The notes below the pieces were generated by a model that did not search any database, had not been told where the DNA came from, and worked only from the letters and a program-made list of their open reading frames with translations. DNA of 16,633 nt from JAYGED01 sp046582565 (GTDB lineage: Bacteria > Pseudomonadota > Alphaproteobacteria > JAAXGF01), in the NCBI GenBank assembly GCA_046582565.1, contig JAYGED010000211.1, forward strand, positions 1 to 16,633. Reading direction: 5' to 3'. Numbering within the stretch: position 1 is the stretch's first letter; the number at the start of each line of letters is the position of its first letter. Below, piece after piece: positions 1-7,657 of the stretch. The translations under genes and the position numbers were made by a program.

Positions 1-1279
1 GGGTGGAAAGCACCACATGGCCGGTGAGCGCCGCCTGGATGGCAATATCGGCTGTCTCCTTGTCACGGATCTCACCGATCATGATGACATCCGGGTCATG
101 CCGGAGTATGGAGCGCAGCACCTGGGCAAAACCAAGCCCGATCTGAGGCCTGGTTTGGATTTGGTTTGTCCCGTCGACCTGATATTCGATCGGGTCCTCG
201 ACCGTCACAATATTGGTCTGTGTCGAATTCAATTTCCGCAGAGACGCATAAAGAGTGGTTGTCTTGCCGCTGCCCGTGGGCCCGGTCACCAGGATGATGC
301 CATGGGGCCGGGAAAGTTCCGCAAGATAGGCGTCGAGACACTGCTCGCCAAAGCCGAGGGCAGGGAACTCCATGACCACGTTGCCGCGATCGAGAATTCT
401 CAGACTCACGCTTTCGCCATACAGGGTCGGCAGGGTCGAGACACGCAGGTCGATGTCCTTGCCCCGCACGGTCTGCTTGATGCGGCCATCCTGGGGCAGA
501 CGCCGTTCCGCTATATCCAGCCTGGCCATGATTTTGATACGGGATATGATCGCATCGCGGAATCGGATCGGCGGCGCTTCCACATCGCGCAGCACGCCGT
601 CAATTCTGTAGCGCACCCGAAGGGCGTTCTCAGAGGGCTCGATGTGAATGTCTGACGCCCTGGCCTCCACCGCATTGGCGATCAGCAGGTTCACCAGGCG
701 AATGACCGGCGCCTCACTGGCCAGGTCCTTGAGCCGTTCGATGTCGGCATCCCCATCGGCCTGATCAGCCGGGCCGGTCTGCTCGGCGATTTGATCAATC
801 GCGCTTCTGCCATCGCTATAGGCGTTGTCGATGGCCCGCTCGATATCCTCGGGCGCGCCGACCCGGGGCAATACCGGCTTCTCGGCAATCAGCTGCATGG
901 CCTTGATGGCATAGTCGTCGAACGGGTCGGCCATGGCCAGGATCAGCCCCTCGTCTGAGTTCGCAAGGGGAACGATCCGCGCCTCTTTGAGAAAGTTCGG
1001 GCTCAGCTTGTCATCGAACAGGGCGGTATCGGGATAATCCTTGGCGCTCAGCGGCGGTAAATTCAGGTAGCCCGCCAATGCTTTTGCCATGTCCTTCTCG
1101 GTGATCAGGCCAAGCTTGGTAAGCACGTTGTTGAGCCGCTGCCCACTGTCACGGCGAAGACGCTCGGCGCGTTCCAACTCGCCGCGCTCGAGAATCCCGT
1201 TCTCGCTAAGATACTCTGCCAGCGACTGCTTGCCCGCCGGCGCTTCGATTGTCATTCCTTCTCGCTCGAGGCTGGTCAT
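1..1279 (-). CDS. gspE: GspE/PulE-type secretion ATPase, 3' end cut by window edge
   Basis: Reading the minus strand from an ATG at 1279 gives 426 codons, open to the left edge. Visible motifs: RASDIHIEP (conserved Asp box region), RLDIAERRLPQDGRI, Walker A GPTGSGKTTT, EDPIEYQ, Walker B VIMIGEIRD, and the start of the His box (ALTGHVVLST). This order is that of hexameric secretion ATPases that power type II secretion or type IV pilus assembly at the inner membrane. The wording of the motifs fits GspE somewhat better than PilB. The first ~70 residues form a T2SSE_N/MshEN-like domain. Roughly the last 100-150 residues, including any tetracysteine zinc site, are outside the window. An in-frame TAA lies two codons upstream of the 1279 ATG. 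An alternative ATG at 1255 has GAGAAGGA just before it, so the start is uncertain by eight codons. Other secretion genes would be expected beyond the left edge. Confidence 0.9.
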   Translation of the reverse strand, partial: MTSLEREGMTIEAPAGKQSLAEYLSENGILERGELERAERLRRDSGQRLNNVLTKLGLITEKDMAKALAGYLNLPPLSAKDYPDTALFDDKLSPNFLKEARIVPLANSDEGLILAMADPFDDYAIKAMQLIAEKPVLPRVGAPEDIERAIDNAYSDGRSAIDQIAEQTGPADQADGDADIERLKDLASEAPVIRLVNLLIANAVEARASDIHIEPSENALRVRYRIDGVLRDVEAPPIRFRDAIISRIKIMARLDIAERRLPQDGRIKQTVRGKDIDLRVSTLPTLYGESVSLRILDRGNVVMEFPALGFGEQCLDAYLAELSRPHGIILVTGPTGSGKTTTLYASLRKLNSTQTNIVTVEDPIEYQVDGTNQIQTRPQIGLGFAQVLRSILRHDPDVIMIGEIRDKETADIAIQAALTGHVVLST

Positions 1280-1284
1280 TCGTT

Positions 1285-1322
1285 ACCCAAATGATTTTTG
1301 GCGCCACTCAAATGATTTCTGG
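1285..1322. repeat. Two 17-bp direct repeats, 21-bp period, upstream of gspE
   Basis: ACCCAAATGATTTTTGG (1285-1301) and ACTCAAATGATTTCTGG (1306-1322) agree at 15 of 17 positions and start 21 bp apart, about two helical turns. The first copy contains the dyad CCAAA-N5-TTTGG. The pair lies immediately upstream of the GspE start, so it may be an operator for a dimeric regulator. The function is inferred; the repeat itself is plain in the sequence. Confidence 0.5.
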
Positions 1323-1433
1323 GACGCAACCATCGTGTCACGGTCGAAGGTTAGGTCATTCAATCACCCGAGTCACGGATCATAAGGCCTTCATAAGCAA
1401 GCAGATTCACCCGCGATACCCGCCGGAAGTCCG
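1323..1433. other. Short intergenic stretch without recognised signal
   Basis: This stretch separates the 3' end of the hydroxyacid dehydrogenase gene from the gspE leader, both leftward. It holds a CATAAG direct repeat around an AAGGCCTT palindrome near 1380-1397. I see no hairpin followed by a T-run that would make an intrinsic terminator, so read-through from the upstream unit into gspE cannot be excluded. Confidence 0.3.
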
Positions 1434-2450
1434 CTAATAACCCAACTCGGCGCGCACCGGATTGAGCAGCGGTTTGCCGGCCAGGTGGAGCTCCATGTTG
1501 CGCAGGAACAGATTGATCGTCATCGGCACATAGGCGTCGCCATCGTCGGCCGAGACATGCGGGGTGACGATGAGGTTCCGGGTGTTCCACAGCCTAGACG
1601 TGGCGGCGACGGGTTCGGGATCGAAGACATCGAGAATGGCGCCCGCCAGGCTGCCCTCGTCGAGCTTGTCGCAGAGCGCGTCGTAATCCATCACCGCTTC
1701 GCGGCCGATATTCACCAAGCCTGCTTCCGGCTTCAGCAGATCGAGCCGGCGGCGGTCTAGGAGGCCGCGGGTCTCCGGCGTATCGGGGGTCGCCACCAGC
1801 AGATAATCGGCGCGCGGCAGGACATCGTCGAGCTGCTCAGTGGTGACGATCTCATGGCAGCCCGCCACCGGCTTTCCATGCCGGTTGACGCCGATCACAT
1901 GCACGCCCAGTTCGCTCACTTTTTTGGCCGCCGAACCGCCCAGGCTGCCGGTGCCGATGACCACCAGGGTCTTGCCGGCAATCGGCGAGGCATAGAGCGA
2001 CTCAAAGATGTGATCGCGCTGGTTGGTGACGAGGGCCGGCAGATGGCAATGCAGCATTAGGATACTCATCAGGCCGAATTCGCCGGCCTTGGCGGCATGG
2101 ACCCCCTTGTTGTTGGTCAGCACGACGCCGTCGGGCAGCCAGTCCAGGGGCAGCAGATGCTCAACCCCGGCGCCGATGCAGTGAACCCATTTCAAGTTCG
2201 GCGCCAGGTCGTTTAGGTTTTCCGTCGGCAGGTTCCAGGTCAGGAGAACCCCGGCCTGCTGCATGGAGGCGGCGAAATTATCCGTGTCCCAATCGATGAA
2301 GGCATCGATCTTGCCGGCCATGGCGGGGAATTCAGCCAGCACGCTGTCGAAGCGCTCCCGGGTGATAGTGAAGACCGCTTCCCCCTCCGGCGTATTGGGA
2401 AACGAGCCTTCCGCCCAGCGGTTGTTCTTGATGTGCAGCTTGACGGCCAT
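1434..2450 (-). CDS. D-2-hydroxyacid dehydrogenase family protein
   Basis: This 338-aa protein belongs to the NAD(P)-dependent D-isomer-specific 2-hydroxyacid dehydrogenases, which reversibly convert a 2-oxoacid to a D-2-hydroxyacid in the cytoplasm. The Rossmann glycine loop GTGSLGG is at about 166-172. The catalytic triad fits the family: Arg250 in VNIGREAV, Glu279 in FDPEP, and His298 in TPHVS. Length is normal. The dinucleotide loop lacks the usual GxGxxG end (Gly-Ser-Leu-Gly), but this is within family variation. It is the second gene of a unit with the Rieske oxygenase upstream: that gene's TGA and this ATG share one base (TGATG), so translation is probably coupled. The substrate cannot be read from the sequence; the context suggests a hydroxyacid or glyoxylate-like product of the neighbouring catabolic genes. 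Confidence 0.9.
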   Translation of the reverse strand: MAVKLHIKNNRWAEGSFPNTPEGEAVFTITRERFDSVLAEFPAMAGKIDAFIDWDTDNFAASMQQAGVLLTWNLPTENLNDLAPNLKWVHCIGAGVEHLLPLDWLPDGVVLTNNKGVHAAKAGEFGLMSILMLHCHLPALVTNQRDHIFESLYASPIAGKTLVVIGTGSLGGSAAKKVSELGVHVIGVNRHGKPVAGCHEIVTTEQLDDVLPRADYLLVATPDTPETRGLLDRRRLDLLKPEAGLVNIGREAVMDYDALCDKLDEGSLAGAILDVFDPEPVAATSRLWNTRNLIVTPHVSADDGDAYVPMTINLFLRNMELHLAGKPLLNPVRAELGY

Positions 2451-3835
2451 CAGGTGATGCCGTTGGCTTCAATATCTTTCAAACCGTCGATAATCGCCGC
2501 ATCGCGCGCGTCGTTGTCATAGTCTTCATAGTCAAACTCCAGGGCCATGATCGCCTCACCGATCTTTTTCAGATAGGCGTGGTCGTCTTGCCCTTCAATC
2601 GCCGGTAGGGTGAGGATCGTGTCCTGGCCATAGGTGCGCACCGAGGCGCCGTCGGCCATGCGTGGCTGGGGCGGCGCCTTGCCATCGGCCAGCTCGCGGA
2701 TTTGACGGCGGATACTGCGGCGATACAGGGATACGCCGCGATCAGTCGGCATGAGGTTTTCGCCTTTCTGGCTGGAGATGGCGCCCATGCCTTCCACGGC
2801 TTCGGAATCGGCCGGGTGACGTTGCCTCTCCTCGGCCGGACGATCCAGAATCTCGCCCTGCTCGATCAATTCGCAGCCCTCCTTGCTGTTGTATTGGTGG
2901 GGATCGCCACGCTCGCCGAAATTGCCCCAGGCATAGGCGATCGAATGCTCATCATCCACCGGCACCACCCAGCGGGTGAAGGCGGAACGTCCGAAATAGA
3001 TTGGTTCGGTGCCGTCGGCGGCATAAGCGGCGCCCGCCTGGGTGAAGTTGGGCAGGATCAGCTCGTTGAGCCGGACCCAGGCATTGTCGCCGACCCGGCG
3101 CGTCGATGAGCCCAGCAGATGATTGTCATGGCGCTCATAGAATTTAAGCTCGCCAATCGCTGACATGCCTTCGGAGAATTGCAGGTGGCTGTTCTTGCTG
3201 TGCAGGAACGTGGTGTGGACCGGGTCCATGATGGCGTCGAGCACCTGAACCCAATTGCAGGCATAGAGCGCCTTGTATGGTCGCCTGGTAATGCCCTCCA
3301 TCTCACAGGCGTCATAGATCGGGAAGGCCGGGATCTGCTCCGGCTTGCCCATATAGGCAAAGATCAGCCCCTTGTATTCAATCACCGGATAGGCGCCGAG
3401 ACGGATGCTTTTACGAAGCTGTATGGCGGTTCTGGAATCAACCGCTTCGGCCGGGGTCTCGAGGATTTCGCCGTCCGGCGCGAACAGCCAGCCGTGATAG
3501 CAGCAGCGGATGCCGCGCTCTTCACAGCGGCCGTATTCGAGGGAGGCGCGCCGGTGCGGGCAATATTTATGCACCAGGCCGATTTCGCCGTCGCTACCGC
3601 CGCCATAGCGGAACAGGACCAGTTCCTCGCCGAGAATCTTGATTGCCTTGGGCAGCTCGCCAAGCTCGCTGGTGATAAACACCGGATGCCAGTAACAGCG
3701 CAGATATTCACCGCACGGGGTGCCCGGCCCGACCCGGGCGAGTTCCTCGTCGATGCCGGCGGGCTGGGCCTGCTGATAGCCCCGGAAATCGCCAGCCTCC
3801 TTGGGCATCTTGAGCTCGGATGCAAGCGGATTCAT
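2450..3835 (-). CDS. Rieske non-heme iron oxygenase, alpha subunit (phthalate-dioxygenase/VanA-like group)
   Basis: This 461-aa protein has a Rieske [2Fe-2S] centre with ligands Cys92, His94, Cys111 and His114 (CPHRR ... CCYHGW). It also has a mononuclear iron site in DPVHTTFLH: His207 and His212, with Asp204 placed to bridge the centres. Asp343 (PADSEAVEGMG) is the likely third iron ligand. The opening GPGTP-GEYLR-YW and the C-terminal pattern resemble the phthalate 4,5-dioxygenase, vanillate O-demethylase and N-demethylase group rather than GbcA. Such enzymes hydroxylate rings or remove O- or N-methyl groups, using electrons from a separate reductase. No reductase or ferredoxin gene is in the window. 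The start is supported by GGGAG about 10 bases upstream. Its divergent neighbour is an Lrp/AsnC regulator, probably its controller. The substrate is unknown; demethylation of an N-methylated compound fits the context but is inference. Confidence 0.9.
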   Translation of the reverse strand: MNPLASELKMPKEAGDFRGYQQAQPAGIDEELARVGPGTPCGEYLRCYWHPVFITSELGELPKAIKILGEELVLFRYGGGSDGEIGLVHKYCPHRRASLEYGRCEERGIRCCYHGWLFAPDGEILETPAEAVDSRTAIQLRKSIRLGAYPVIEYKGLIFAYMGKPEQIPAFPIYDACEMEGITRRPYKALYACNWVQVLDAIMDPVHTTFLHSKNSHLQFSEGMSAIGELKFYERHDNHLLGSSTRRVGDNAWVRLNELILPNFTQAGAAYAADGTEPIYFGRSAFTRWVVPVDDEHSIAYAWGNFGERGDPHQYNSKEGCELIEQGEILDRPAEERQRHPADSEAVEGMGAISSQKGENLMPTDRGVSLYRRSIRRQIRELADGKAPPQPRMADGASVRTYGQDTILTLPAIEGQDDHAYLKKIGEAIMALEFDYEDYDNDARDAAIIDGLKDIEANGIT

Positions 3836-3898
3836 GGTGGATTTTCTCCCAACGCCGGACAGGGCAGACCGTCATTTATTGTGCGATCTGCATTTCTT

Positions 3899-3929
3899 AT
3901 CATACTGACTTACTTAATTCGTATGTCAA
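3899..3929 (-). promoter_or_regulatory. Candidate sigma-70 promoter for the Rieske/dehydrogenase unit
   Basis: On the minus strand, TTGACA (3929-3924) is followed after 19 bases by TATGAT (3904-3899), about 64 bases before the Rieske start codon. Both hexamers are close to consensus, but the spacer is two bases longer than ideal. The left arm of the inverted repeat at 3915-3949 falls inside the spacer, which would suit repression. Confidence 0.45.
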
Positions 3930-3949
3930 CAGAGGTGAATTACGAATTA
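3915..3949. promoter_or_regulatory. Inverted repeat, candidate Lrp/AsnC operator in divergent promoter region
   Basis: TAATTCGTA (3915-3923) and TACGAATTA (3941-3949) are exact inverted repeats with 9-bp arms and a 17-bp spacer. The right arm lies within a tandem heptamer GAATTAC-GAATTAC (3937-3950). The element is AT-rich in a GC-rich setting and lies between the divergent Rieske and Lrp/AsnC genes. Regulators of this family usually bind AT-rich dyads beside their own genes, so this is the best operator candidate here. Binding is inferred. Confidence 0.55.
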
Positions 3950-4033
3950 CGCACTATAACTCTTGACCCGTGTGGTTTTCGTAGGTACTGGTGAAAAACT
4001 TCAAGAGAGGGCGCAAGGGAAGGCGATGCCAAA

Positions 4034-4564
4034 ATGGTCGATCATGTCTCGGAAATAGACGAGCGGAAATTCGCCGCTCACTCCATCCGGCAGCCCGATA
4101 AGTCGTCGCCGGATGACAAGCTCAATCGCTCGATCATCGCCATGCTGCAGCGTGACGGGCGCATGGCCTACTCGGAGATCGCCCAGGAACTGGGCGTCTC
4201 GGAAGGCACCATCCGTAACCGCGTCGGCGCTATGAAGCATGCCGGCATGCTGCGCATCGTCGCCATCGCCGATCCGGTCGCCGCCGAATATAAGACCGAC
4301 GCCATGCTGGGTCTGAAAGTCTCTCCGGGCCACTCGCCCCAGGCGGTCGCCGAGCGGCTCGCCAGTCTGGTGGACGTGGTCTACATCCTGTGGGTCAGCG
4401 GACGCTATGACCTGTTGATCGAGGTGATCAGCAACGAGCCCGACGGTTTTCTCAATTTCCTCGAGGTGGAAATTCACGGCCAGCCCGACATTGCCTCGGT
4501 CGAGACCATGACGGGTCTGAAAAATTTCAAAAACCAGTTCCTGTTGAAGCGCAACTGGAGTTGA
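4034..4564 (+). CDS. Lrp/AsnC family transcriptional regulator
   Basis: This 176-aa protein starts with a variable ~25-residue tail. A winged helix-turn-helix follows at about 27-75 (DDKLNRSIIAMLQRDGR, then SEIAQELGVSEGTIRNRV). The C-terminal RAM/ligand-sensing domain (about 90-165) contains the family hallmark GRYDLLIEV. Such proteins form dimers to octamers and sense amino acids or related small molecules. The chosen ATG has AAGGGAAGG about a dozen bases upstream; an ATG at 4026 is in another frame. It is 16 bp ahead of the GS-like gene, so the two are probably co-transcribed, and it is divergent from the Rieske gene. It is likely to be the local regulator of the catabolic genes, sensing the substrate or an intermediate; that role is inferred. 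Confidence 0.93.
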   Translation: MVDHVSEIDERKFAAHSIRQPDKSSPDDKLNRSIIAMLQRDGRMAYSEIAQELGVSEGTIRNRVGAMKHAGMLRIVAIADPVAAEYKTDAMLGLKVSPGHSPQAVAERLASLVDVVYILWVSGRYDLLIEVISNEPDGFLNFLEVEIHGQPDIASVETMTGLKNFKNQFLLKRNWS

Positions 4565-4580
4565 ACCGGGAGAGAAACGA

Positions 4581-5996
4581 ATGACAGCCTATGTTGAAAA
4601 TTTTAGCGATGCCCTGCCGTCCGCGGAGCGGATTGCCGAAGTCCGCAAAGAGCTGGAGGACGCCGGTGTTAAATATGTCCTCTCAAGCTGGATAGACCTG
4701 TTCGGCATACCCAAGACCAAGCCGGTTCCCATGAGCGATTTTGAATTGCTCTGTGAGGGCAAGGGCCCGCAATTTGCCGTGCACTCGATTTCCTATGTGC
4801 CGGAACTGAGCCCGGCGGATTCCGATCAGGTCATGGTTCCCGATCTCGACGCGGTTTATATCTGCCCCTGGGACACATCCATGGCGATCATTTTCGCCGA
4901 CTTGTTTTGGGAGGATAAGCCCTACAACGTCTGCCCGCGCCAGGCCCTCAAGCGCCATATACGCGATGCCGAGGCGGCCGGCTATGTGGGCTATTGCGGG
5001 ATCGAGCCGGAATTCATCGCCATGCGCTTCGATGAAGACGGCCAGCCGGTCAAGGCGATCGACAACGACCCGAGGGGCGGTCTTCGCCCGCGCCGCCAGG
5101 CGTTCGGCTATGACGTGGAACATTCCCTCGATTCCATGCCGTTCCTGAAAGACATGATCGATATTCTCGAGGACATGGGCTGGAACCTGCATGACGTGGT
5201 CGCCGAGGGCGGCTATTCGCAGTTCGAGCTCGATTTCCACTACACCACCCTGCTGGAAATGGCCGACCGCCTGGTGTTTCTGCGCATCCTGCTCAAGGAG
5301 GTGGCGAAAAAGCACGGCATGTTCATCACCTTCATGCCCAAGCCGACCATTGGCGACTGGCGTTCGGGCGCGCATATTAACTTCTCCCTGCAGGCGACCG
5401 ATAAGCCGGGCGAGAACCTGTTCGTCACCAAGGACGGCGACTGGAGCGATATGGCGCTGCACGCGGTCGGCGGGCTCATGGCCCATGCGGAAGCCATGAG
5501 CGCGATCACGTGCCCGACGGTCAATTCCTATAACGGGCTGGTGCCCCGGGTCGGCGGTTTCGAGGGCGGCACGGTAACCTGGGCGCCGACCAATATCACC
5601 TATGGGCACAACAACCGCTCGGCGCAGTTCCGCTTGCCGCAAAGCCGCTTCTGCATCGAAAACCGCGCCGCCGACATGTGCATGAACGTCTATCTCGGGC
5701 TCGCCATGACGTTGGCGGCGGCACTCGAGGGCATCACCAACAAGACCGACCCCGGCCCGCCGACGGATCGCGATCTCTATACCATGACCGATGAGGAGTT
5801 CGAGGAACTCGGCATCCGCCGCCTGCCGCGCAATCTGATGATTGCCACCAATGCCCTACGCGATGATGATTTCGCCGAACAGGTGATGGGCCCGGTGATG
5901 CGAAAATCCTACATCGCCTACAAGACCGATGAGTGGGAGCGCTATCACCAGGCCGTCACCGACTGGGAGGTTGAGGAATACCTGCGGCTCTATTGA
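4581..5996 (+). CDS. Glutamine synthetase family ligase (GlnT/GmaS/gamma-glutamylamide synthetase-like)
   Basis: This 471-aa protein has the GS fold. An N-terminal beta-grasp domain contains DLFGIPKTKPVP (39-50). Metal-binding glutamates are present: Glu142/Glu144 in GIEPEF, and Glu209 and Glu216 in EGGYSQFELDF. Other GS landmarks are FMPKP, SGAHINFS (His265), NNRSAQFRLP (Arg346, Arg351) and IENR (Glu360, Arg362). The family joins an amine or ammonia to the gamma-carboxyl of glutamate using ATP. The motif that reads NSYKRL in GlnA is NSYNGL here (315-320), so the Arg that binds the glutamate carboxylate appears replaced by Gly. That argues against ordinary ammonia assimilation and for a special amide ligase. 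RDLYTM (397-402) keeps the Tyr of the adenylylation loop but not its full context. GGGAGAG precedes the ATG. The last 7 bp overlap the convergent GMC gene. Confidence 0.88.
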   Translation: MTAYVENFSDALPSAERIAEVRKELEDAGVKYVLSSWIDLFGIPKTKPVPMSDFELLCEGKGPQFAVHSISYVPELSPADSDQVMVPDLDAVYICPWDTSMAIIFADLFWEDKPYNVCPRQALKRHIRDAEAAGYVGYCGIEPEFIAMRFDEDGQPVKAIDNDPRGGLRPRRQAFGYDVEHSLDSMPFLKDMIDILEDMGWNLHDVVAEGGYSQFELDFHYTTLLEMADRLVFLRILLKEVAKKHGMFITFMPKPTIGDWRSGAHINFSLQATDKPGENLFVTKDGDWSDMALHAVGGLMAHAEAMSAITCPTVNSYNGLVPRVGGFEGGTVTWAPTNITYGHNNRSAQFRLPQSRFCIENRAADMCMNVYLGLAMTLAAALEGITNKTDPGPPTDRDLYTMTDEEFEELGIRRLPRNLMIATNALRDDDFAEQVMGPVMRKSYIAYKTDEWERYHQAVTDWEVEEYLRLY

Positions 5997-7657
5997 GACT
6001 GGGCCTCTTCCGAGCCCGTATCGCTGAAATGAAACCGCGCCTGGAGGGGCGCCAGCTGTTCGCGGCCGCGGATGAAGTCGGCGGCGCGCGCGGCAATCAT
6101 CTGGGTCGGCGCGTTGAGGTTGGCGCTGGTGATGTTGGGCATGACCGAGGCGTCGACAACGCGCAGTCCTTCCATGCCATGGACGCGCAACTGGCCGTCG
6201 ACCACCGCCATGGGGTCGCTGCCCATACGGCAGGTGCAGGACGGGTGGAACTCGGTTTCCGCCGTGGCGCGAATCCATTCGTCGATTTCAGCGTCGGTCT
6301 TCACGTCCGGACCGGGCTGCACCTCGGCCCCGCGAAGCGCATCGAATGCCGATTGCGAGACGAGATCACGGGTCATCTTGACCCCCTCGACGAACTCGCG
6401 CCGGTCGCGGTCGGTGGAGAGGAAATTGAATTCGAGGGTGGGGTAATCATGGGGATCGGCCGAAGTCAGCGAAATGCTGCCGCGGCTGTCCTGGCGCAAT
6501 TGGCTGAGGTGGAACTGAAAGGCCTGCGTGAGCTTGATTTTGTCGCCCTCGAAGTCCACCCCGACCGGGCAGAAGTGATATTGCAGATTGGGGTATTCGA
6601 CCTGGTCGTTGCCACGGAACAGGCCGCCGCATTCCCAGATATTGGAGGTCGCAATACCGCGCCGTCCAAACAGCCATTGCGCCCCGGCCCAGGCCATGTT
6701 CAGCGGACGGTCGGCCTTGTCCAAGGTCACCGGCTTGGTGCATTTGATCTGGATGGTGGCGTCGAGATGATCCTGCAGGTTCTGGCCGACGCCGGGCAGG
6801 TCGAGCACCGCATCAATGCCCATGGCGCGGAGATGGTCGGCGGGGCCGATGCCCGACAGCATGAGCAGGTGGGGCGAATTGATGGCGCCGCCGCACAGGA
6901 TGACTTCACGCTCCGCATGGGCATCAAATTTTTCGCCGCCACAGTCGTACAGCACGCCCGTGGCGCGGTTGCCTTGCGATGTGATGCGGCTAACGAAGGC
7001 GCTAGTCTTGAGATGCAGATTGCTGCGCGCCAGGGCGGGCCTGAGATGCGCTACCGCGGCACTACAGCGCCGGCCGTTTCGTTTGGTGCTGTCCATGCGC
7101 GCCAGGCCTTCGGGCTTGTAGCCGTTCAGGTCATCGGACACGCCGACACCGGATTGCTCGCCCGCCGCCAGAAAGGCATCGAAGGTCGGGTTTTCCAGAC
7201 TGCCCTTGGTCACGCTGAGCGGGCCGGAGGAGCCGCGCCATTCGTCGCCGCCGCGATCGCTGGTTTCGCCGGCCTTGAAGTAGGGCAGGCAATGCGCGTA
7301 ATCCCAGTCCGCCAGATCAAATTCACTGGCCCAGCGGTCGAAATCGCGCGGGTGGCCGCGCATATAAACCATCGAGTTGATAGATGACGAGCCGCCGACC
7401 ACCTTGCCGCGCGGGATCGGGATATGGCGGTTCGCCATAACCGGCTGGCGGGTGGACTGGTAATTCCAATTGATGCGGCGGTCTTTCCACACCTTGTAGA
7501 CCCCGGCGGGTATATGGATCATCAGTTGACGATCCATGGGTCCGGCCTCGAGCAGGAGAACCCGCACATCAGGATCCTCGCTCAGCCGGTTCGCCAGCAC
7601 ACAGCCCGCCGATCCGGCGCCGATAATCACGTAGTCATAGGTCTCGGTTTTAGCCAT
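5990..7657 (-). CDS. GMC-family FAD dehydrogenase, choline-dehydrogenase (BetA)-like
   Basis: This 555-aa flavoprotein starts with YDYVIIGAGSAGCVLANRL (7-25), the FAD-binding glycine loop, followed by LLLEAG. GMC signature 1 (RGKVVGGSSSINSMVYMRGH, 83-102) and signature 2 (GGAINSPHLLMLSGIGP, 256-272) are both present. The active-site pair His471 (HPSCTCRMG) and Asn515 (NLNAP) is the choline-dehydrogenase pattern. Family members oxidise an alcohol to an aldehyde and pass electrons to oxygen or the quinone pool. It could act on choline, but in this context another amino alcohol or a gamma-glutamyl amino alcohol is possible. Its ATG lies inside the end of the upstream hydrolase gene (8-bp overlap), suggesting translational coupling. 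Its 3' end overlaps the convergent GS-like gene by 7 bp with no terminator between them. I leave the symbol empty because many BetA-like GMC enzymes use other alcohols. Confidence 0.93.
   Translation of the reverse strand: MAKTETYDYVIIGAGSAGCVLANRLSEDPDVRVLLLEAGPMDRQLMIHIPAGVYKVWKDRRINWNYQSTRQPVMANRHIPIPRGKVVGGSSSINSMVYMRGHPRDFDRWASEFDLADWDYAHCLPYFKAGETSDRGGDEWRGSSGPLSVTKGSLENPTFDAFLAAGEQSGVGVSDDLNGYKPEGLARMDSTKRNGRRCSAAVAHLRPALARSNLHLKTSAFVSRITSQGNRATGVLYDCGGEKFDAHAEREVILCGGAINSPHLLMLSGIGPADHLRAMGIDAVLDLPGVGQNLQDHLDATIQIKCTKPVTLDKADRPLNMAWAGAQWLFGRRGIATSNIWECGGLFRGNDQVEYPNLQYHFCPVGVDFEGDKIKLTQAFQFHLSQLRQDSRGSISLTSADPHDYPTLEFNFLSTDRDRREFVEGVKMTRDLVSQSAFDALRGAEVQPGPDVKTDAEIDEWIRATAETEFHPSCTCRMGSDPMAVVDGQLRVHGMEGLRVVDASVMPNITSANLNAPTQMIAARAADFIRGREQLAPLQARFHFSDTGSEEAQSQ

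Noticed and set aside
3963..3991. TTGACC and TACTGG as a promoter for the Lrp/AsnC gene
   Set aside because: The -35 is good and the spacing is 17, but the -10 matches consensus poorly, so it is not listed as a feature.
3179..3994. 271-aa rightward frame opposite the Rieske gene that runs into the promoter region
   Set aside because: It mirrors the Rieske coding sequence and lacks any recognised domain; the part in the promoter region is simply open by chance.
4683..5642. 319-aa leftward frame opposite the GS-like gene
   Set aside because: It is a His/Arg/Gly-rich antisense shadow of a clear GS-family gene, with no ribosome-binding site or motif of its own.
5993..7387. 464-aa rightward open frame opposite the GMC gene
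   Set aside because: It is the antisense of a gene with complete GMC motifs, has no domain I recognise, and starts inside the end of the GS-like gene. High GC at third codon positions produces such frames.
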